Part shown: positions 6,607 through 6,919 of the stretch, piece by piece
Layout: every line of letters begins with the position of its first letter
Position numbering within the stretch: the stretch's first letter is position 1
Assembly: GCA_937901285.1 (NCBI GenBank)
Contig: CALCHI010000058.1
Location: 1-6,919 of the forward strand
Length of the DNA stretch: 6,919 nt
From: UBA8437 sp003445035
GTDB taxonomy: Bacteria; Planctomycetota; Planctomycetia; Planctomycetales; Planctomycetaceae
Direction: 5' to 3'
Program-made: the position numbers and the translations under genes
Notes under the pieces: model-generated
Databases searched by the model: none
What the model was told of the DNA's origin: nothing
Seen by the model: only the letters and a program-made list of their open reading frames with translations

Positions 6607-6918
6607 CTACTTGCTGCTGGACCCGGCATCGGAAACAAACAGTTTGAAGATGAAGCTGCCGTTGTCCGAACGGATGCCCACGGGACCGTTGATGCTAGAG
6701 ATGAGTTTCGCGTCGATGCGGCCCGACCAAATCCGACGTCCGTCAATGGTCACCTCGCCGGCGTACCGTCCCGCGGTCTCCGTCACCGACGCCCCCAGGC
6801 GATGTGTCTTTTGAGTGGCGGCTGTAATGCCAAGAGGTTTTAGGGGAACCCGACCCAGCACAACGTAACCGTTCGCGCCACAGTCGGCGTACTTTGATTT
6901 GCCGGGGTTTCGTTTGAT
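6607..6918 (-). CDS. C-terminal end of a minus-strand protein with a beta-sandwich-like tail, 5' part outside window
   Basis: The minus-strand frame enters from the right edge without interruption and stops at TAG (6609-6607), giving about 103 visible residues. It reads NPGKSKYADCGANGYVVLGR, a stretch with VTETAGRYAGEVTIDGRRIW, then ISSINGPVGIRSDNGSFIFKLFVSD and a serine-rich end. The alternation of short hydrophobic strands with turns, and the GPVGIRSDNG.F.FK.F ending, resemble the last strands of concanavalin A-like or jelly-roll domains such as those of DUF1080/LamG-type proteins common in planctomycetes. That family call is inference from a short tail. It converges on the beta-helix gene with a 104-base gap. 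The overlapping + strand frames here read as low-complexity shadows. Confidence 0.55.
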   Translation of the reverse strand: MKRNPGKSKYADCGANGYVVLGRVPLKPLGITAATQKTHRLGASVTETAGRYAGEVTIDGRRIWSGRIDAKLISSINGPVGIRSDNGSFIFKLFVSDAGSSSK

Positions 6919-6919
6919 T

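Noticed and set aside
6439..6843. 134-codon + strand frame at the right side
   Set aside because: It overlaps the end of the beta-helix gene in another frame and is antisense to the more protein-like minus-strand tail; Ala/Asp-rich without motifs.

Overview
The window looks like a stretch of a planctomycete chromosome, most likely from the Pirellulaceae or a relative. The signs are GC-rich DNA, a run of secreted carbohydrate-active proteins with little household context, loose intergenic regions with weak or absent Shine-Dalgarno signals, and the remnant of a lipoprotein with a planctomycete-style leader. This assignment is inference from gene content; no marker gene is present.

Layout, left to right. 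(1) The 3' part of a secreted GH32-like (five-bladed beta-propeller type) protein, cut by the left edge, ends at 928. (2) A complete secreted TIM-barrel glycosidase-like protein (GHL10/DUF187-like) with a C-terminal beta-rich domain runs to 2906. (3) A complete paralogue of gene 1 starts 49 bases later (2956-4614). All three lie on the + strand and may be co-transcribed, although 115-232 bases separate genes 1 and 2. (4) A gap of about 540 bases (4615-5152) holds a 19-bp dyad, the 5' stub of a decayed lipoprotein gene, and a weak coding-like patch on the minus strand. (5) A complete secreted right-handed beta-helix protein of the pectate_lyase_3 type (about 5165-6502) follows on the + strand. 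(6) The 3' end of a minus-strand gene, cut by the right edge, converges on it; its product ends in a beta-sandwich-like segment.

Read together, this is an extracytoplasmic polysaccharide-processing neighbourhood: two paralogous propeller proteins flank a TIM-barrel protein, next to a beta-helix polysaccharide-binding or cleaving protein. No transporter, sulfatase, regulator or sigma/anti-sigma pair is visible, so the substrate cannot be named. No CRISPR array, RNA gene, insertion sequence or phage module was found. The most unusual items are the duplicated propeller gene around the TIM-barrel gene, the decayed lipoprotein stub whose start position reads ATA, and the dyad in front of it.
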